A stretch of DNA of 64,000 nt from CBDUEF01 sp018063485 (GCA_037045435.1 JBAOID010000032.1:1-64000); one strand, 5' to 3'. Counted from the first letter of the stretch, positions 1 to 9,644 are shown. Notes: generated by a model not told the origin, from the sequence alone. A program made the numbers and translations.

Positions 1-122
1 GAGAACGGCGGTGCAAAAGTCGGCCACGGTAGCGGCGGGATAGTGCCTGCTGCGGGCGGCGTAAAAGTCGTCCACTTTTGCCCTTCTCGCGGCTGGCAGG
101 GAGGGCATGGAGGATTTACACC

Positions 123-1635
123 GTGGAACTTTACCGGAAGGTTCGTCTGGCCTGCGCCGAGGGCATGAGCCAGCGCGAGGCGGCGACGCCATTTCAACAT
201 CTCGCGCGACACGTGTCGACAAGATGCTGGCGTATCTCGGTGCCGCCCGGTTACCGGCGGACGGCTGCCGATCAAGCGGCCGAAGCTGGATGGGTTCACC
301 GAGATCATCGATGCCTGGCTCGACGGGGATCGCGGATGTGCATCGCAAGCAGCGCCATACCGCCAAGCGGGTGTTTGATCGTCTTGCGCGAAGAGCACGG
401 CTTCACCGGCGGCTACACGATCATCAAGGATTACATTCGGGAGCGGGAGCGGCGCGGCCGGGAGATGTTCGTGCCGCTGGCCCACGCCGCCGGGGCATGC
501 GCAGGCTGATTTCGGCGAGGCCGTGGTCGATCATCGGCGGCGTCGAGCAGAAGGCGCATTTCTTCGTCATGGACCTGCCGCACAGCGATGCCTGTTTCGT
601 GCGGGCCTATCCGGCGGCGACGTGCGGAGGCCTGGATGGACGGCCATGTCCACGCCTTCGCCTTCTTCGGCAGGGTGCCGCTATCGGTGCTTTACGACAA
701 CGACCGCTGCCTGGTGTCGAAGATCCTGCCGGACGGCACGCGCAAGCGCGCCAGCGCTGTTCAGCGCCTTGCAGTCGCATTACCTGTTCCGGGATCGCTA
801 TGGGCGCCCGGGCAAGGGCAACGACAAGGGCAGCGTCGAGGGGCTGGTCGGCTACGCCCGGCGCAACTTCATGGTGCCGATCCCCCGCTTCGCCACTTGG
901 GAGGCGTTCAACGCCGACGCTCGAAGCGCAGTGCCGCAAGCGCCAGCACGACATTCTGCGCGGCCACAAGGAGACGATCGGCGAGCGGCTGCAGCGCGAT
1001 CTGGCGGCGATGACAGCCCCTGCCTGGCGCCCCGTTCGAGGCCTGCGACCAGGCCAGCGGCCAGGTCAGTTCGCAGGCGCTGGTGCGCTACGACACCAAC
1101 GACTACTCGGTTCCGGTCGCTTACGGCCACCAGGATGTCTGGGTGCGGGGCTATGTCGACGAGGTCGTGATCGGCTGCCGCGGGGAGGTGATCGCCCGGC
1201 ATCCGCGCAGCTACGAGCGCGAGGACGTCGTCTTCGATCCGGTCCATTACCTTCCCGCTGATCGAGCAGCAAGATCAATGCCCTGGATCAGGCCGCGCCC
1301 CTGGCAGGACTGGGACCTGCCCGCAGGAGTTTCGCAACCCTGCGCCGCCTGATGGAGGCGCGCATGCTCAAGATGGGGCGGCGCGAGTATGTGCAGGTGC
1401 TGCGCCTGCTCGAGACCTTCGGCATCGACGATCTGCACGGCGCGGTGAAGAAGGCCCTGCGACATGGGGGCGGTCGGCTTCGACGCGGTCAAGCACCTGC
1501 GTGCTCTGTCGGGTTGAGAAGCCGGCCGCCGAAGCTCGACCTCGCAAGTCTATCCCTACCTGCCGCGGGCCGAAGGTGGAGACGACCTCGGCGGCCAGCT
1601 ACATGTGCGCTGATGTCGGAGGAGGTGCGGCATGA
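123..1635 (+). pseudogene. istA: IstA transposase of IS21 family, multiply frameshifted
   Basis: Pieces of a typical IstA appear in order but in changing frames: an N-terminal HTH part starting ELYRKVRLAC (GTG near 123), EHGFTGGYTIIKDYIRER near 400, the integrase-core stretch VEQKAHFFVMDLPHSDACF near 550, LYDNDRC near 690, KGNDKGSVEGLVGYARRNF near 815-870, YDTNDYSVPVAYGHQDVWV near 1090 and RREYVQVLRLLETFGIDDL near 1380. At least six single-base shifts are needed to join them. A normal IstA is about 500 residues, and the sum of the pieces fits that. The end overlaps the istB start by ATGA at 1632-1635, the usual istAB coupling. In its present form it cannot give a working transposase. Confidence 0.85.
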
Positions 1636-2401
1636 CCGACGGCCCCGAAGATCCTGCTCGCCCATCATCTGAAGACGCTGAAGCTGCCCACCTTCCTGCG
1701 GGAATACGAGAAGCTGGCGCGCCAATGCGCGGCCGAGGGGCTGGACCATGTCCAGCTTCCTGGCGCGCCTGGTCGAGCTGGAACTGATCGACCGCGAGCG
1801 GCGGATGGTCGAGCGCCGCATCAAGGCGGCGAAGTTCCCGGCCACCAAGAGCCTCGACAGCTTCGACTTCAAGGCGATCCCCAAGCTCAACAAGATGCAG
1901 GTGCTGGAACTGGCCCGCTGCGAATGGATCGAGCGGCGCGAGAACGTCATCGCCCTCGGCCCGAGTGGAACCGGCAAGACCCATATCGCCCTCGGCCTGG
2001 GTCTGGCGGCCTGCCAGAAGGGGCTGTCGGTCGGCTTCACCACCGCCGCCGCGCTGGTCAACGAACTGATGGAGGCCCGCGACGAGCGCCGCCTGCTGCG
2101 CCTGCAGAAACAGATGGCCGCAGTACAAGCTGCTCATCATCGACGAACTGGGCTTCGTGCCACTGTCCAAGACCGGCGCCGAACTGCTGTTCGAGACTGA
2201 TCTCGCAGCGCTACGAGCGCGGCGCCACGCTGATCACCAGCAACCTGCCGTTCGACGAATGGACCGAGACCTTCGGCACCGAACGCCTGACCGGCGCGCT
2301 GCTCGACCGGCTGACCCACCACGTCCACATCCTCGAGATGAACGGCGACAGCTATCGGCTCGGCGCAGAGCCGCGCGCGAAAAGCCGACGCCAACACCTG
2401 A
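1632..2401 (+). pseudogene. istB: IstB-like AAA+ ATPase of IS21, frameshifted
   Basis: Helper ATPase of IS21 transposition. The ATG at 1632 follows the ribosome-binding sequence GAGGAGGTG. The long middle piece includes FLARLVELELIDRERRMVE and a Walker A motif GPSGTGKTHIALGLG near 1960-2000. The Walker B region (LLIIDELGFVPLSKTGAEL) and the C-terminal part (TNLPFDEW-type, then LLDRLTHHVHILEMNGDSYR) follow in other frames. Shifts lie near 1655, 1740, 2120, 2200 and 2360. Intact IstB is about 250 residues, matching the span. It is the partner of the istA just upstream. Confidence 0.85.
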
Positions 2402-2569
2402 TCCACCCCCCGCTGACTTGGCCCTGATGGCCCAAGGCGGCCATGGCATCGCGCCAGCTATGTGGCGAGCGCGCGCTGACATGGCCGCCGCTCATAGCAC
2501 CGTCCGCCAAACCCAAGTGGCCTGGTTTTGCGCCGCCCAGTGGCCGGATTTTACTCCGCCGTTGACAAT

Positions 2570-2623
2570 GACCACAAGATCAACCGGATCGACGAACTGC
2601 TCCCCTGGAATTGGGCGCCGATG
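2570..2623 (+). pseudogene. IS66 transposase (TnpC) C-terminal remnant
   Basis: Directly after the IS21 right end, one frame reads DHKINRIDELLPWNWAP. This matches the conserved C-terminal tail of IS66-family TnpC (NRIDELLPW-type). Only this tail survives. The simplest reading is that IS21 inserted into an IS66 copy and the rest was lost or lies left of the window. Confidence 0.6.
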
Positions 2624-2630
2624 GGTGCGG

Positions 2631-2864
2631 TCACTGCTGTGGCCGCGTGAACAGTGCCTGAAAGAGTTCCTCGGCGCGCCTCAGCCCCTCATCCGTCAAG
2701 ACAACCGACTTCGCCTTGTTGACCGGATCGGCAATCAGCCCCTTCCCATGCAACCGCCCCAATGCCTCCCAGTCAAAGCCTTTCCAGGCCCGCCGCTCAT
2801 CATGCAGTGTCAGCCACATCAGGCCCAAAACGGCTTCGTCGATCCTGTCTTGATCAATCTCCAT
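2631..2864 (-). CDS. DUF6429 family protein
   Basis: A 77-residue protein starting MEIDQDRIDEAVLGLMWLTL, with HDERRAWKGFDW and VVLTDEGLRRAEELFQALF. I recognise this as the DUF6429 family, small proteins of unknown function that are often found beside IS66-type elements, which fits the IS66 tail just upstream. No catalytic motif or membrane segment is visible. It is intact, unlike most of the surrounding IS debris. No biochemical role can be assigned. Confidence 0.75.
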   Translation of the reverse strand: MEIDQDRIDEAVLGLMWLTLHDERRAWKGFDWEALGRLHGKGLIADPVNKAKSVVLTDEGLRRAEELFQALFTRPQQ

Positions 2865-2932
2865 GGCTGAAGCCTATCACAGATCATCGCCGCCCAGATC
2901 GGACGCTCCTCGTGCAACAGGTCAGAAACCGC

Positions 2933-2962
2933 AAGGCGGTACAAACCGGTCGGTTACGATCA
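2933..2962 (-). repeat. 30-bp inverted repeat, copy 1 (TetR-operator-like core)
   Basis: The 30 bases match 28 of 30 bases of the reverse complement of 10213-10242. The core AACCGGTCGGTT has AACCG and CGGTT arms around GT, resembling operators of TetR-family regulators. The two copies face each other on either side of the dpp-amidohydrolase operon. No TetR gene is seen in the window. Confidence 0.6.
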
Positions 2963-3011
2963 AACGCAATATAACCAGATAATTGCCTGTCTTGGTTGTA
3001 GTCAATCTGAT

Positions 3012-4016
3012 TCAGATCGAATGCAAGCCGCTTTGGGCGGGCACGGCCAGAGCCTCCATTGTTTCGGCAATGCGGTGACACGCAACTCGGCTGCCATCGC
3101 GATAGCTGAGCATTTCCGGGCGCTCCACCTTGCAGCGGTTATCTGCAAGTGGGCAGCGGGTATGGAAGGTGCAGCCGGATGGTGGGTTCAGCGGGCTGGG
3201 TACCTCACCCACCGGCGCCTCGCGCTGGCGCTTTGGGTTGCGAACGTTCGGGATGGTTTCAAGCAACATGCGGGTATAGGGATGCTTTGGATCTGCAAAC
3301 AACTGTTCCGTTGCAGCCTGTTCCACGATACGGCCCAGATACATAACCGCGATCTGATCAGACATATGGCGTACCACGCTCATGTCGTGGCTGATGAACA
3401 GATAGGTTAGTCCCATTTCATCCTGCAAACGCCGCATCAGGTTCAGGATTTGAGCCTGAACCGACACATCCAGCGCTGAGGTGGGTTCGTCACAGACCAG
3501 AAACTCTGGTTCGCTCGCCAACGCCCTCGAGATGGAAATGCGCTGCCGTTGACCGCCCGAGAACTCATGCGGGAATTTGCGACCATCGTTGGCGGCCAAC
3601 CCAACGATGGTCAGCAATTCCGCCACGCGGTCAGCAATTTCGGTGGCGCCTTTGCGCAGCCCCAATTCGCGCAAAGGCTCGGCGATAATGTCAAACACCC
3701 GCCAGCGCGGGTTGAGGCTGGCAAAGGGATCCTGGAAGATCATTTGAGCCGACAATGGTGCGCCGGTTTTGCCTAGGGAGAATTCGATCTTGCCTTTGCT
3801 GGGTCTGTAAAGGCCCGTCACCAGACGCGCCACAGTGGATTTGCCGCAGCCGGATTCCCCCACAAGGCTAAGGCAGGCTCCCAATGGCACCTCAAAACTG
3901 ATATCATCAACCGCGCGCAGGAAGGCTTTGGATTTGCGCTCCACCACGCGGTTCAGCCAAGGGGCGGAAACGTCAAAATCGCGGGTCATGTCAACAACGG
4001 AAAGGGCAGGGGTCAT
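3012..4016 (-). CDS. Dpp/Opp-type ABC transporter ATP-binding protein (DppF/OppF-like)
   Basis: A 334-residue ATPase energising import of peptides or similar small nitrogen compounds at the inner membrane. Walker A GESGCGKST near residue 53, signature FSGGQRQRISISRAL near 160, Walker B FLVCDEPTSALD, and the H-loop FISHDMSVV are all present. It ends with the oligopeptide-transporter C-terminal region containing CTFHTRCPLADNRC, a cysteine pattern known from Opp/Dpp ATPases. It overlaps the preceding dppD-like gene by 4 bp and is the last gene of the operon that starts with dppB at 9644. The substrate is unknown, but two amidohydrolases in the same operon suggest a cyclic amide, ureide or similar compound (inference). 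Confidence 0.9.
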   Translation of the reverse strand: MTPALSVVDMTRDFDVSAPWLNRVVERKSKAFLRAVDDISFEVPLGACLSLVGESGCGKSTVARLVTGLYRPSKGKIEFSLGKTGAPLSAQMIFQDPFASLNPRWRVFDIIAEPLRELGLRKGATEIADRVAELLTIVGLAANDGRKFPHEFSGGQRQRISISRALASEPEFLVCDEPTSALDVSVQAQILNLMRRLQDEMGLTYLFISHDMSVVRHMSDQIAVMYLGRIVEQAATEQLFADPKHPYTRMLLETIPNVRNPKRQREAPVGEVPSPLNPPSGCTFHTRCPLADNRCKVERPEMLSYRDGSRVACHRIAETMEALAVPAQSGLHSI

Positions 4017-4995
4017 AGGCTTGTCTCCATCGCGTTAAGCCAGCAGGCACTTTTCCCGCTACCGTTAGGCAAAAGTTCCGGACGCTCCACCCGGCAACGT
4101 TCCATCACCTTTGGGCAGCGCGGGTTGAAGGCACAGCCCGAAGGGATTGCATCGAGACGCGGCATAGAACCATCAATCTGCGTCAGCATCGGCACCCGCG
4201 CACCCAAGGCCGGAATCGAACCCATCAAGCCCACGGTATAAGGGTGCTGTGGGTTGGCAATGACATCACTGACAGGCCCGACCTCTACCAAACGCCCGGC
4301 ATACATCACCGCCACACGATCCGCCGTTTCCGCAATAACACCCATATCATGGGTCACCAACATGACAGCTGTGCCGTGATCGTCGCACAAACGGCGCAAG
4401 AGCGCGGTGATTTGTGCTTGGATCGAGACATCAAGTGCCGTCGTCGGCTCGTCCGCGATGATCAGTTTTGGGCGAGCTGCAAGGGCAAGCGCGATGACAA
4501 CCCGCTGCCGCATCCCGCCCGAAAACTGGTGGGGGTAATGATCGACACGCACATCCGGCGCGGGAATACCCACTTCGGTCAGCAGCGCGATGGCACGGGC
4601 GCGGGCCGCTTTTCGGTCAAGATCCAGATGCAGACGGATGGTTTCGATCAACTGCTGGCCAACTGAAAACAGCGGGTTGAGCGAAGTCAGCGGGTCTTGA
4701 AAAATTGCGCCAATCTCTTTGCCGCGGATTTTTTCCATTTCAGTGTCGGATAGCGTGTCGATGCGACGCCCATCTAGCCAAACCTCGCCGCCCGACACTC
4801 TTCCCGGCGGTTCCAACAGGCCCTGAACCGCAAGCCCAGCCATGCTTTTGCCTGCACCGGATTCGCCTACCACGCCCAGAATCTCCACCGGGTCGAATGC
4901 GACAGCGACACATCGGCAAGGGCTGTGACAGTGCCGTGCCGCCCCGGAAATTCAACGCACAGCGATTTGACATCAAGGATCGGGGTATCAGTCAT
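4013..4995 (-). CDS. Dpp/Opp-type ABC transporter ATP-binding protein (DppD-like), frameshifted near its N-terminus
   Basis: The ATG at 4995 gives MTDTPILDVKSLCVEFPGRH and runs to about 4900. There the frame shifts and continues as EILGVVGESGAGKSMAGLAV to a stop at 4013. Walker A is GESGAGKS, the signature FSGGMRQRVVIALALA, Walker B LIIADEPTTALD and the H-loop LVTHDMGV. The C-terminus has CAFNPRCPKVMERC. Together they make about 327 residues, the usual DppD length. The shift between DVSLS and EILGVV is either a sequence error or a recent inactivation. The start overlaps the upstream amidohydrolase stop by 8 bp, and the end overlaps the dppF-like gene by 4 bp, so they are translationally coupled. 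Confidence 0.85.
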
Positions 4996-6484
4996 GTCGG
5001 GCGTCCGTTTGTAAGGGGTAACTTGGGGGAAACAGTGTCGAAACCGGCGGATGGTCCCAACTGCGTTCGGGATATTTGTCTACCAAGCCTTCAAACTGCG
5101 CCTGCGCTTGGGCTTGCGCTGCGACCATATCCATGCCGGCAACATTGCCAGCGCGCATCGAAAGCCGCCCACCGACAAATACTGCGCGGGTGACTTTGCC
5201 CGACCCACCCGCGACAAGCGTTGTGATCGGGTCAATCGCGGGGGTCATGATTGCATCATCCAGCCCGAAAACCGCAATATCGGCCTGGGCACCCGGTGCC
5301 AGGCGGCCAAGATCATCCCGGCTCAGCGCCTTTGCCCCACCAAGCGTCGCCGCATCCCACATATCGGCGGCACTGACAGCCGTCGGGCTGGCATCAACAA
5401 TCCGCGCGGCCATAAGTCCCGTCAGCAGATTCAGTAACATATCGGGCGGCGAGGTGTCGGTGCCCATGGCGATGTTGACGCCCAATGCCTTAACCTTGCC
5501 GAACGATCGTAGCGCAGAGCCACCGCCGCGCGCCGATACCAGCGGGCAATGAACAATGCTGACGCCGTTATCGGCATAATGCTGCAAATCGCTCTCGGTC
5601 GCATTCGTTGCATGCGGTGCTATCAATCGGTCACTTAGCAAGCCAAGCCCCGCAAGCCATTCCGGAGCAGTGGTGCCATGCAGCCGCTGCACCACATCAC
5701 GCTCCATCTGGCCCTGCGCCATGTGCAGGCGGAATTTGCAGCCAAGATCACGCGCGGCAGCATCGGTTTCGCGCAGCAACGTCTCGGTGCAGGTTTCCAC
5801 GCGGTCAGGTGCCAACATTCCGCGCACCAACCCGTCAAAGCGGCCATCCTGTTCGCCGATAAAGGCGACCGCATCGGTCAGCCCCTGCAGGCCGCGTGCC
5901 TCATCAAACACCGGCTCCATCCGGTCTGGGGCCTCTAACACCATGCCACCCGCGCGGTAAGCAGGCGAAAGGTAAACCCGCAGCCCCAATTGCCCGGCAG
6001 CATCGGCAGCGGCGGTAAATTCCGCCACAGTCTCCCCCCATTCGCGGTAGAAAAGCGAGGCGATGGGGGCGGCGGTCGTGATGCCATTCAGCAAAAGCTG
6101 GGCAAAGGCAAAGCGTTTTTGAAACGCCAATTCCTCAAACGAATACATTTCGTAGGGGCCGCGCGTCACATAGGAGCGCGGCCAAACCCGGCCTTTGGCC
6201 CAGCCGGGATGATTGTCAATGCCAAGGATTGTGGTGTCCAGATCAGACAAAGCGTCAAGGTCAATCAACCCCGGCGAAATGAGCGAGCGGCCCAGATCAA
6301 TCCGCCGCGCCACATCGCCTGCAAAGCGATGGCCAACAAAAATTATACGGTCACCTTCGATCACGACCTCACCTTTGGGCAGCAGGCGATGGCCGCCTGC
6401 GCCATGGCCCAACACCCAATCGGCTGTCAGCAGGGTGCGGCCTTGCGGTTGTGCGCCAAGTGCCAAATCGTCGAGTTTGGTCAT
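4988..6484 (-). CDS. Amidohydrolase-family protein lacking the N-terminal HxH metal motif
   Basis: A 498-residue protein. The start is ATG at 6484, which overlaps the previous stop as ATGA, rather than an upstream in-frame codon. It has the beta-sandwich ends and TIM-barrel pattern of the chlorohydrolase/cytosine-deaminase branch: LISPGLIDLDALSDLD near residues 69-83, RLHMAQ near 250, PHATN near 290 and MGTDTSP near 350. The usual PGLxxxHxH site reads GLIDLDALSD, so both histidines that bind the metal are replaced. The later His and Asp ligands remain. It may bind metal differently or have another chemistry. It lies inside a transporter operon between another amidohydrolase and dppD, so it probably acts on the imported compound (inference). 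Confidence 0.8.
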   Translation of the reverse strand: MTKLDDLALGAQPQGRTLLTADWVLGHGAGGHRLLPKGEVVIEGDRIIFVGHRFAGDVARRIDLGRSLISPGLIDLDALSDLDTTILGIDNHPGWAKGRVWPRSYVTRGPYEMYSFEELAFQKRFAFAQLLLNGITTAAPIASLFYREWGETVAEFTAAADAAGQLGLRVYLSPAYRAGGMVLEAPDRMEPVFDEARGLQGLTDAVAFIGEQDGRFDGLVRGMLAPDRVETCTETLLRETDAAARDLGCKFRLHMAQGQMERDVVQRLHGTTAPEWLAGLGLLSDRLIAPHATNATESDLQHYADNGVSIVHCPLVSARGGGSALRSFGKVKALGVNIAMGTDTSPPDMLLNLLTGLMAARIVDASPTAVSAADMWDAATLGGAKALSRDDLGRLAPGAQADIAVFGLDDAIMTPAIDPITTLVAGGSGKVTRAVFVGGRLSMRAGNVAGMDMVAAQAQAQAQFEGLVDKYPERSWDHPPVSTLFPPSYPLQTDARHD

Positions 6485-7686
6485 GGCATCATCACCCCGT
6501 CCACACATAGCTTGCCACCTCGCGCCACCACACGACCGCCCTTAAAGACCATCGGGCGGGCGGCAGTTTCAACCACCGCATGGGCCAGTGTTTCACCCGC
6601 AACCAACGTCAGATCCGCAGACGCACCGATTTCAAGCGAGTGGCCGGCAACCCCGATTGCATCGGCCCCACCGGTGGAGGTGATGTGCAGCAGCAACTCC
6701 AGCTCATCATCGCGGCGCATCTTGTTCTTCATGCCAACAATGCGCGCGCGGTCCATCATGTCAGGCTGGCCCCATGGCCCCCAGGTATCCCGGATACCGT
6801 CGCAGCCAATGCCAACCTTAACCCCCGCGGCGCGCAGCGCCTGAACTGATGGGCAACTTGCCGAAGGAGCGCCGGTTGAAAAGATGCGAATATCCAATGC
6901 GGCGACCTGTTCGATCAAGTGCGCCACCCGCGCCTGATCGGGCATGCCAAGACAAAACGCATGCGACACACCAACCAAACCCGCCAAGCCATGCGCGCGG
7001 GTGCGCTCCAGTATCATTTCCAGCGTAAAGGCCCCCAGTTCGCCAGCCTCGTGCAAATGAATATCAATCGGTTTGCCATGCTTGACCGCCAGCGCAAACG
7101 TCGCATCGAGTGAGGCTTTTGGGTCGCGGTCAAACGACGATGGATCCAACCCGCCAACCACATCCGCCCCATTGGCCAGTGCTTCGTCCAGCAACTCATA
7201 GGTGCCAGGGCGCACAATCAACCCAGATTGCGGAAAGGCGACGATCTGAATATCAACCAGCCCCGCCAGCGCATCACGCGTACGGATTTTCCCCTCCATC
7301 AGGGTCAGCCCGTGATCGGTATCAATATCAACATGGCTGCGAATATGGCTTGTGCCGGTTTCAATTAACTGGATCGCATGCCGCATGGATTGACGATGAA
7401 CATCCAAACCCAGCGGAATGCGCGACTCGCGCTCATTGTCCACCAGATTTTGCAACACGCCGCCTTTGCGCCCTGCGTACCAGGGCATACCCCAAACGGT
7501 TTTGTCCAGATGCGTGTGCGCCTCGATCAGTCCCGGAATGGCAATCGCGCCATTCGCATCCTCGACAAGCGCTCCGCTCGCGTCCAACCCCGTGCCAATT
7601 TCGGCAATCTTGCCATCACGGATCAGCATGTCACAGGTGTCGCCTGCCATCGGTCGCAGGTTCTTGATCAGAATATTCGACATCAT
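6481..7686 (-). CDS. Cytosine deaminase-like amidohydrolase
   Basis: A 401-residue cytosolic amidohydrolase of the CodA/AtzC branch. The metal motif IPGLIEAHTHLDK places HxH at residues 57 and 59. DIHLHEAGELG (metal His region), VSHAFCLGM and GCDGIRDTWGPWG (catalytic Asp region) follow in the family order. Such enzymes hydrolyse exocyclic amino groups or ring amides of pyrimidines, triazines and related heterocycles, and the exact substrate cannot be read from sequence. The gene starts right after the dppC stop and overlaps the next amidohydrolase by ATGA, so it is part of one transport-and-hydrolysis operon. The start could equally be the second Met codon. Confidence 0.85.
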   Translation of the reverse strand: MMSNILIKNLRPMAGDTCDMLIRDGKIAEIGTGLDASGALVEDANGAIAIPGLIEAHTHLDKTVWGMPWYAGRKGGVLQNLVDNERESRIPLGLDVHRQSMRHAIQLIETGTSHIRSHVDIDTDHGLTLMEGKIRTRDALAGLVDIQIVAFPQSGLIVRPGTYELLDEALANGADVVGGLDPSSFDRDPKASLDATFALAVKHGKPIDIHLHEAGELGAFTLEMILERTRAHGLAGLVGVSHAFCLGMPDQARVAHLIEQVAALDIRIFSTGAPSASCPSVQALRAAGVKVGIGCDGIRDTWGPWGQPDMMDRARIVGMKNKMRRDDELELLLHITSTGGADAIGVAGHSLEIGASADLTLVAGETLAHAVVETAARPMVFKGGRVVARGGKLCVDGVMMP

Positions 7687-7687
7687 C

Positions 7688-8662
7688 TTACCTCAGTTTC
7701 GGGTTCAAAGCATCGCGCAGCCAGTCGCCCAAAACGTTGACTGATACCACGATAAAGCAAAGCTGGAGCACTGGGAAAATTACCACCCACCACACGCCGG
7801 AGAACAGGAACTGGTTACCTAGCCGGATCAGCGTGCCAAGGCTGGGCTGGCTGACGGGCATGCCGATGCCAAGGAAGGACAGCGTCGCCTCGGTCAAGAT
7901 CGCAAGGCCGAAGTTCAGCGTTGCAGCGACCATGATCGGGGTCAGCGTGTTGGGCAAGATGTGATACAGCATGATCCGCCGCGACGGCACTTTCAAAAGC
8001 TGGGCAGCCTGCACATACTCTTTGCCCCGCTCCACCGATGTTTGTGCGCGCACCATTCGTGCATATTGTACCCATCCAGACAAGGTGATCGCCAGGATCA
8101 ACACGCCAGCCGCCCCGACTTCTCGGAGTTCGGGCGGCAGCGCTTGCATTGCCATTGCAGAAACCAGAATGGCGATCAGGATTGTCGGGATTGACAGCAA
8201 GACATCCCCAATCCGCATCAGAACATTGTCGATGAATCCGCCAAAATACCCAGCGGTCAGGCCAAGACTAAGCCCAATTGCAAGCGACATGATAACTGAT
8301 CCAATCCCGATCAGGATTGACACCCGAGAGCCGTAGAGAATGGCTGAAAGAATGTCACGGCCTTGGGTGTCGGTGCCAAGCAGGAAGGGCATCTGCCCAT
8401 CCGGCGCCCAAATCGGCGGGATCTCGGAATTCCACAGCAGCAGTTCTGCTGGGTCATAAGTGTTTTGTGGCGCGATCAATGGCGCTGCAAAGGCGGTCAC
8501 AATAAGAAAGACCAATACCCCGGCGGCAATCATTGCCGATGGTTTGTGTGTAAACGACCACCACAGATCACTGGACCGCAGCCGCGCCAGCCGTCCTGGT
8601 CTTGGCAAGGGTTGCACGGGTTTGGCGCTGGCGGTCCGATCACCGGAAACAGGGCTTGTCAT
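7688..8662 (-). CDS. Dpp/Opp-type ABC transporter permease (DppC-like)
   Basis: A 324-residue inner-membrane permease. ATG at 8662 is chosen because AAGGAAAAG lies just upstream; a start at 8686 is possible but would overlap dppB. After a cytosolic tail and a first membrane segment (SAMIAAGVLVFLIVTAFAAP) comes the periplasmic stretch DTQGRDILSAILYGSRVS typical of DppC. Five further membrane helices follow, with the EAA loop around EYVQAAQLLKVPSRRIMLYH that contacts the ATPase. It pairs with the dppB-like permease ten bases upstream. No substrate-binding protein accompanies the pair. Confidence 0.9.
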   Translation of the reverse strand: MTSPVSGDRTASAKPVQPLPRPGRLARLRSSDLWWSFTHKPSAMIAAGVLVFLIVTAFAAPLIAPQNTYDPAELLLWNSEIPPIWAPDGQMPFLLGTDTQGRDILSAILYGSRVSILIGIGSVIMSLAIGLSLGLTAGYFGGFIDNVLMRIGDVLLSIPTILIAILVSAMAMQALPPELREVGAAGVLILAITLSGWVQYARMVRAQTSVERGKEYVQAAQLLKVPSRRIMLYHILPNTLTPIMVAATLNFGLAILTEATLSFLGIGMPVSQPSLGTLIRLGNQFLFSGVWWVVIFPVLQLCFIVVSVNVLGDWLRDALNPKLR

Positions 8663-8672
8663 GAGCTTTTCC

Positions 8673-9644
8673 TTAGCGGTTTGCATTGCGCAGGCGCGGG
8701 TCGATCAGAGCATAAGTGATGTCGACAATCATGTTCAGGACGACAAAGATGAAAGAGATGATGCACAGATAGGCCGACATCACTGGAATATCGATAAAGG
8801 TCACCGCTTGAATGAACAGCATCCCCATACCCGGCCACTGGAACACGGTTTCAGTGATCAAGGCAAAAGCGATCAGCGCCCCGACATTCATCGCGGTCAT
8901 CGTGACAACGGGCATTAGGCAGTTTTTCAGGGCATGGCGGAACTGGATGCGCCACCGCGGGATCCCGCGGGCACGGGCGAATTTGATGAAATCCGAGCGC
9001 ATGACTTCCATCATCTCGGCCCGTACCAGTCGCATGATCAATGTTATCTGGTAGAGCGAGAGCGAAATTGCGGGCAGGACAAGCGCCATACGGCCCGACG
9101 GGGTCAATAGTCCGGTGGACCACCAGCCAAGCTGCACCACTTCGCCCCGACCAAAGGCAGGCATGATGCCCAAGGTCACGGAGAACACCAAGATCAGCAA
9201 TATGCCCACGACAAAAGACGGCAAAGACACTCCGACGATTGACAAGAATTGCAACGATTCCGCATGCCATCGCCCGCGATGAATGGCAGTCAGCACCCCC
9301 AAAGGCACACCTATCACCAGTGACAACAGGGTCGCGATCAGCACAAGTTCCATTGTCGCTGGGAAGCGTTGTGCGATCAGGCCCAGAACCTCTTGCCCGT
9401 TGCGGAACGAGATGCCGAAATCTCCCTGCGCTGCATTTACAACGAAGCGGACATATTGGGTTATGAAGCCGTCATTCAATCCAAGGCTTTCGCGCAGTCG
9501 GTCGCGATCCTCTTGGGTCGAGAGTTCATTAACCATAAGTTCTACAGGGTCGCCTGCAACCCGGAAGATCAGGAAAGCTAGAAAGGCGACAACCAGCATG
9601 ACCATGATCGCGTTTAATAGCCGTTTTATGATGAAAACGAGCAT
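8673..9644 (-). CDS. Dpp/Opp-type ABC transporter permease (DppB-like)
   Basis: A 323-residue inner-membrane permease and first gene of the operon. The start is ATG at 9644 (MLVFIIKRLLNAIMVM) with AAAGGCG upstream. It shows the DppB layout: a first helix at the N-terminus, the NDGFITQYVRFV region, helices at LVLIATLLSLVIGVPLGVLT and beyond, the EAA loop (FIKFARARGIPRWRIQFRHA) and a C-terminal VDITYALIDPRLR. The operon reads dppB-dppC-amidohydrolase-amidohydrolase-dppD-dppF. The binding protein that normally precedes dppB is absent, and the 850 bp upstream have no gene. Confidence 0.9.
   Translation of the reverse strand: MLVFIIKRLLNAIMVMLVVAFLAFLIFRVAGDPVELMVNELSTQEDRDRLRESLGLNDGFITQYVRFVVNAAQGDFGISFRNGQEVLGLIAQRFPATMELVLIATLLSLVIGVPLGVLTAIHRGRWHAESLQFLSIVGVSLPSFVVGILLILVFSVTLGIMPAFGRGEVVQLGWWSTGLLTPSGRMALVLPAISLSLYQITLIMRLVRAEMMEVMRSDFIKFARARGIPRWRIQFRHALKNCLMPVVTMTAMNVGALIAFALITETVFQWPGMGMLFIQAVTFIDIPVMSAYLCIISFIFVVLNMIVDITYALIDPRLRNANR

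Larger units (their letters stand above)
1..2567 (+). mobile_element. IS21-family insertion sequence, decayed, nearly complete
   Basis: The left end (position 1 onward) reads (T)GAGAACGGCGGTGCAAAAG and the right end, read inward from 2567, starts TGTCAACGGCGGAGTAAAAT. These match as imperfect terminal inverted repeats, so the left tip probably lies one base before the window. Each end has two subterminal copies of a G(C/T)AAAAGTCG-type repeat (13-27 and 61-75 on the left; 2517-2534 and 2540-2554 on the right), as is usual for IS21. Between the ends lie istA and istB, both interrupted by several frameshifts. The target duplication cannot be checked because the left flank is outside the window. 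Confidence 0.88.
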
